Assembly (NCBI GenBank): GCA_029821415.1 | Contig: JALGTJ010000088.1 | Span: 1 to 5,176 of the forward strand | DNA: 5,176 nt | Direction: 5' to 3' | DNA from: Candidatus Zipacnadia bacterium | Lineage (GTDB): Bacteria > Armatimonadota > Zipacnadia > Zipacnadales > Zipacnadaceae | Part shown: piece after piece, positions 5,061 to 5,176 of the stretch | Numbering within the stretch: position 1 is the stretch's first letter | Layout of the letters: each line of letters opens with the position of its first letter | Notes under the pieces: model-generated | The model's database searches: none | What the model was told of the DNA's origin: nothing | Seen by the model: the letters and a program-made list of their open reading frames with translations, nothing else | Translations under genes and position numbers: made by a program

Positions 5061-5176
5061 GGGGGCGGCTTTTGCTGTTGTGCGGCTGCTGTTCGGCTGG
5101 CGTCGCGTTGGCGCCTGGCTATTGTGAGCGGACCACCCTTAGGCCTGGCCCAGCCTCGGCAATGGTGGATGCCCCG

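Larger units (their letters stand above)
4961..5176 (-). pseudogene. Open frame with prepilin-like GFTLIEL motif, truncated; possible relic
   Basis: From the right window edge the minus strand is open for 71 codons to TAA 4963-4961 with no ATG in frame. The early part is low-complexity (Arg, Ala, Gln, Pro; a QQQKPPP run) and unlike a folded domain. Near the end it reads GFTLIELPVISIPGSGYG (5017-4964). GFTLIEL is the type IV prepilin cleavage and methylation signature, whose following residues normally form a roughly 20-residue hydrophobic helix. Here that helix is missing and the frame stops after eleven more residues. It may be a relic of a pilin-like gene or a chance match. The hairpin at 5019-5056 lies inside this frame, immediately before the motif. 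Confidence 0.25.

Noticed and set aside
1..5176. tRNA, rRNA, CRISPR array, transposase or insertion-sequence ends
   Set aside because: No cloverleaf, spaced direct repeats, transposase motifs or terminal inverted repeats were seen on reading both strands.

Overview
The window is moderately GC-rich bacterial DNA with strong AGGAGG-type ribosome binding sites. It carries two minus-strand catabolic units and one divergent regulator. The kinase is a confident L-fuculokinase. The other main genes are a Gfo/Idh/MocA-type oxidoreductase, a type I sulfatase and a very small winged-helix regulator. This mix is typical of bacteria that degrade sulfated or deoxy-sugar polysaccharides, such as Planctomycetota, Lentisphaerota, Armatimonadota or related groups. 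A prepilin-like GFTLIEL string near the right edge is compatible with such a lineage. No phylogenetic marker is present, so taxonomy remains inference.

Layout, left to right. From 1 to 683 (minus) lies the N-terminal 227 residues of a Gfo/Idh/MocA oxidoreductase, cut by the window edge. From 755 to 2266 (minus) is fucK, complete, with a GTG start. A 32-codon leader ORF (2251-2349, minus) with its own good ribosome binding site runs 16 bases into fucK. The probable transcription order is leader, fucK, oxidoreductase. The region 2350-2503 is a divergent control region. From 2504 to 2890 (plus) is a 128-residue winged-helix protein, the likely local regulator.

From 2887 to 3191 (minus), just after the sulfatase stop, is a stretch that looks like a gene remnant broken by a one-base frameshift near 3039. 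Its stop codon overlaps the stop of the regulator. From 3192 to 4700 (minus) is a complete cytoplasmic-type sulfatase with the Cys-type formylglycine motif. Upstream of it (4697-5176) there are only short overlapping minus-strand ORFs, a prepilin-like reading frame, and on the plus strand an extended -10 promoter followed by a strong hairpin with a T run.

Working together (inference): the kinase phosphorylates L-fuculose, the oxidoreductase would act on a related sugar or sugar acid, and the sulfatase could remove sulfate from an imported sulfated sugar. Fucose isomerase, fuculose-phosphate aldolase, a transporter and a sulfatase-maturing enzyme are not in the window, so the full pathway cannot be confirmed here.
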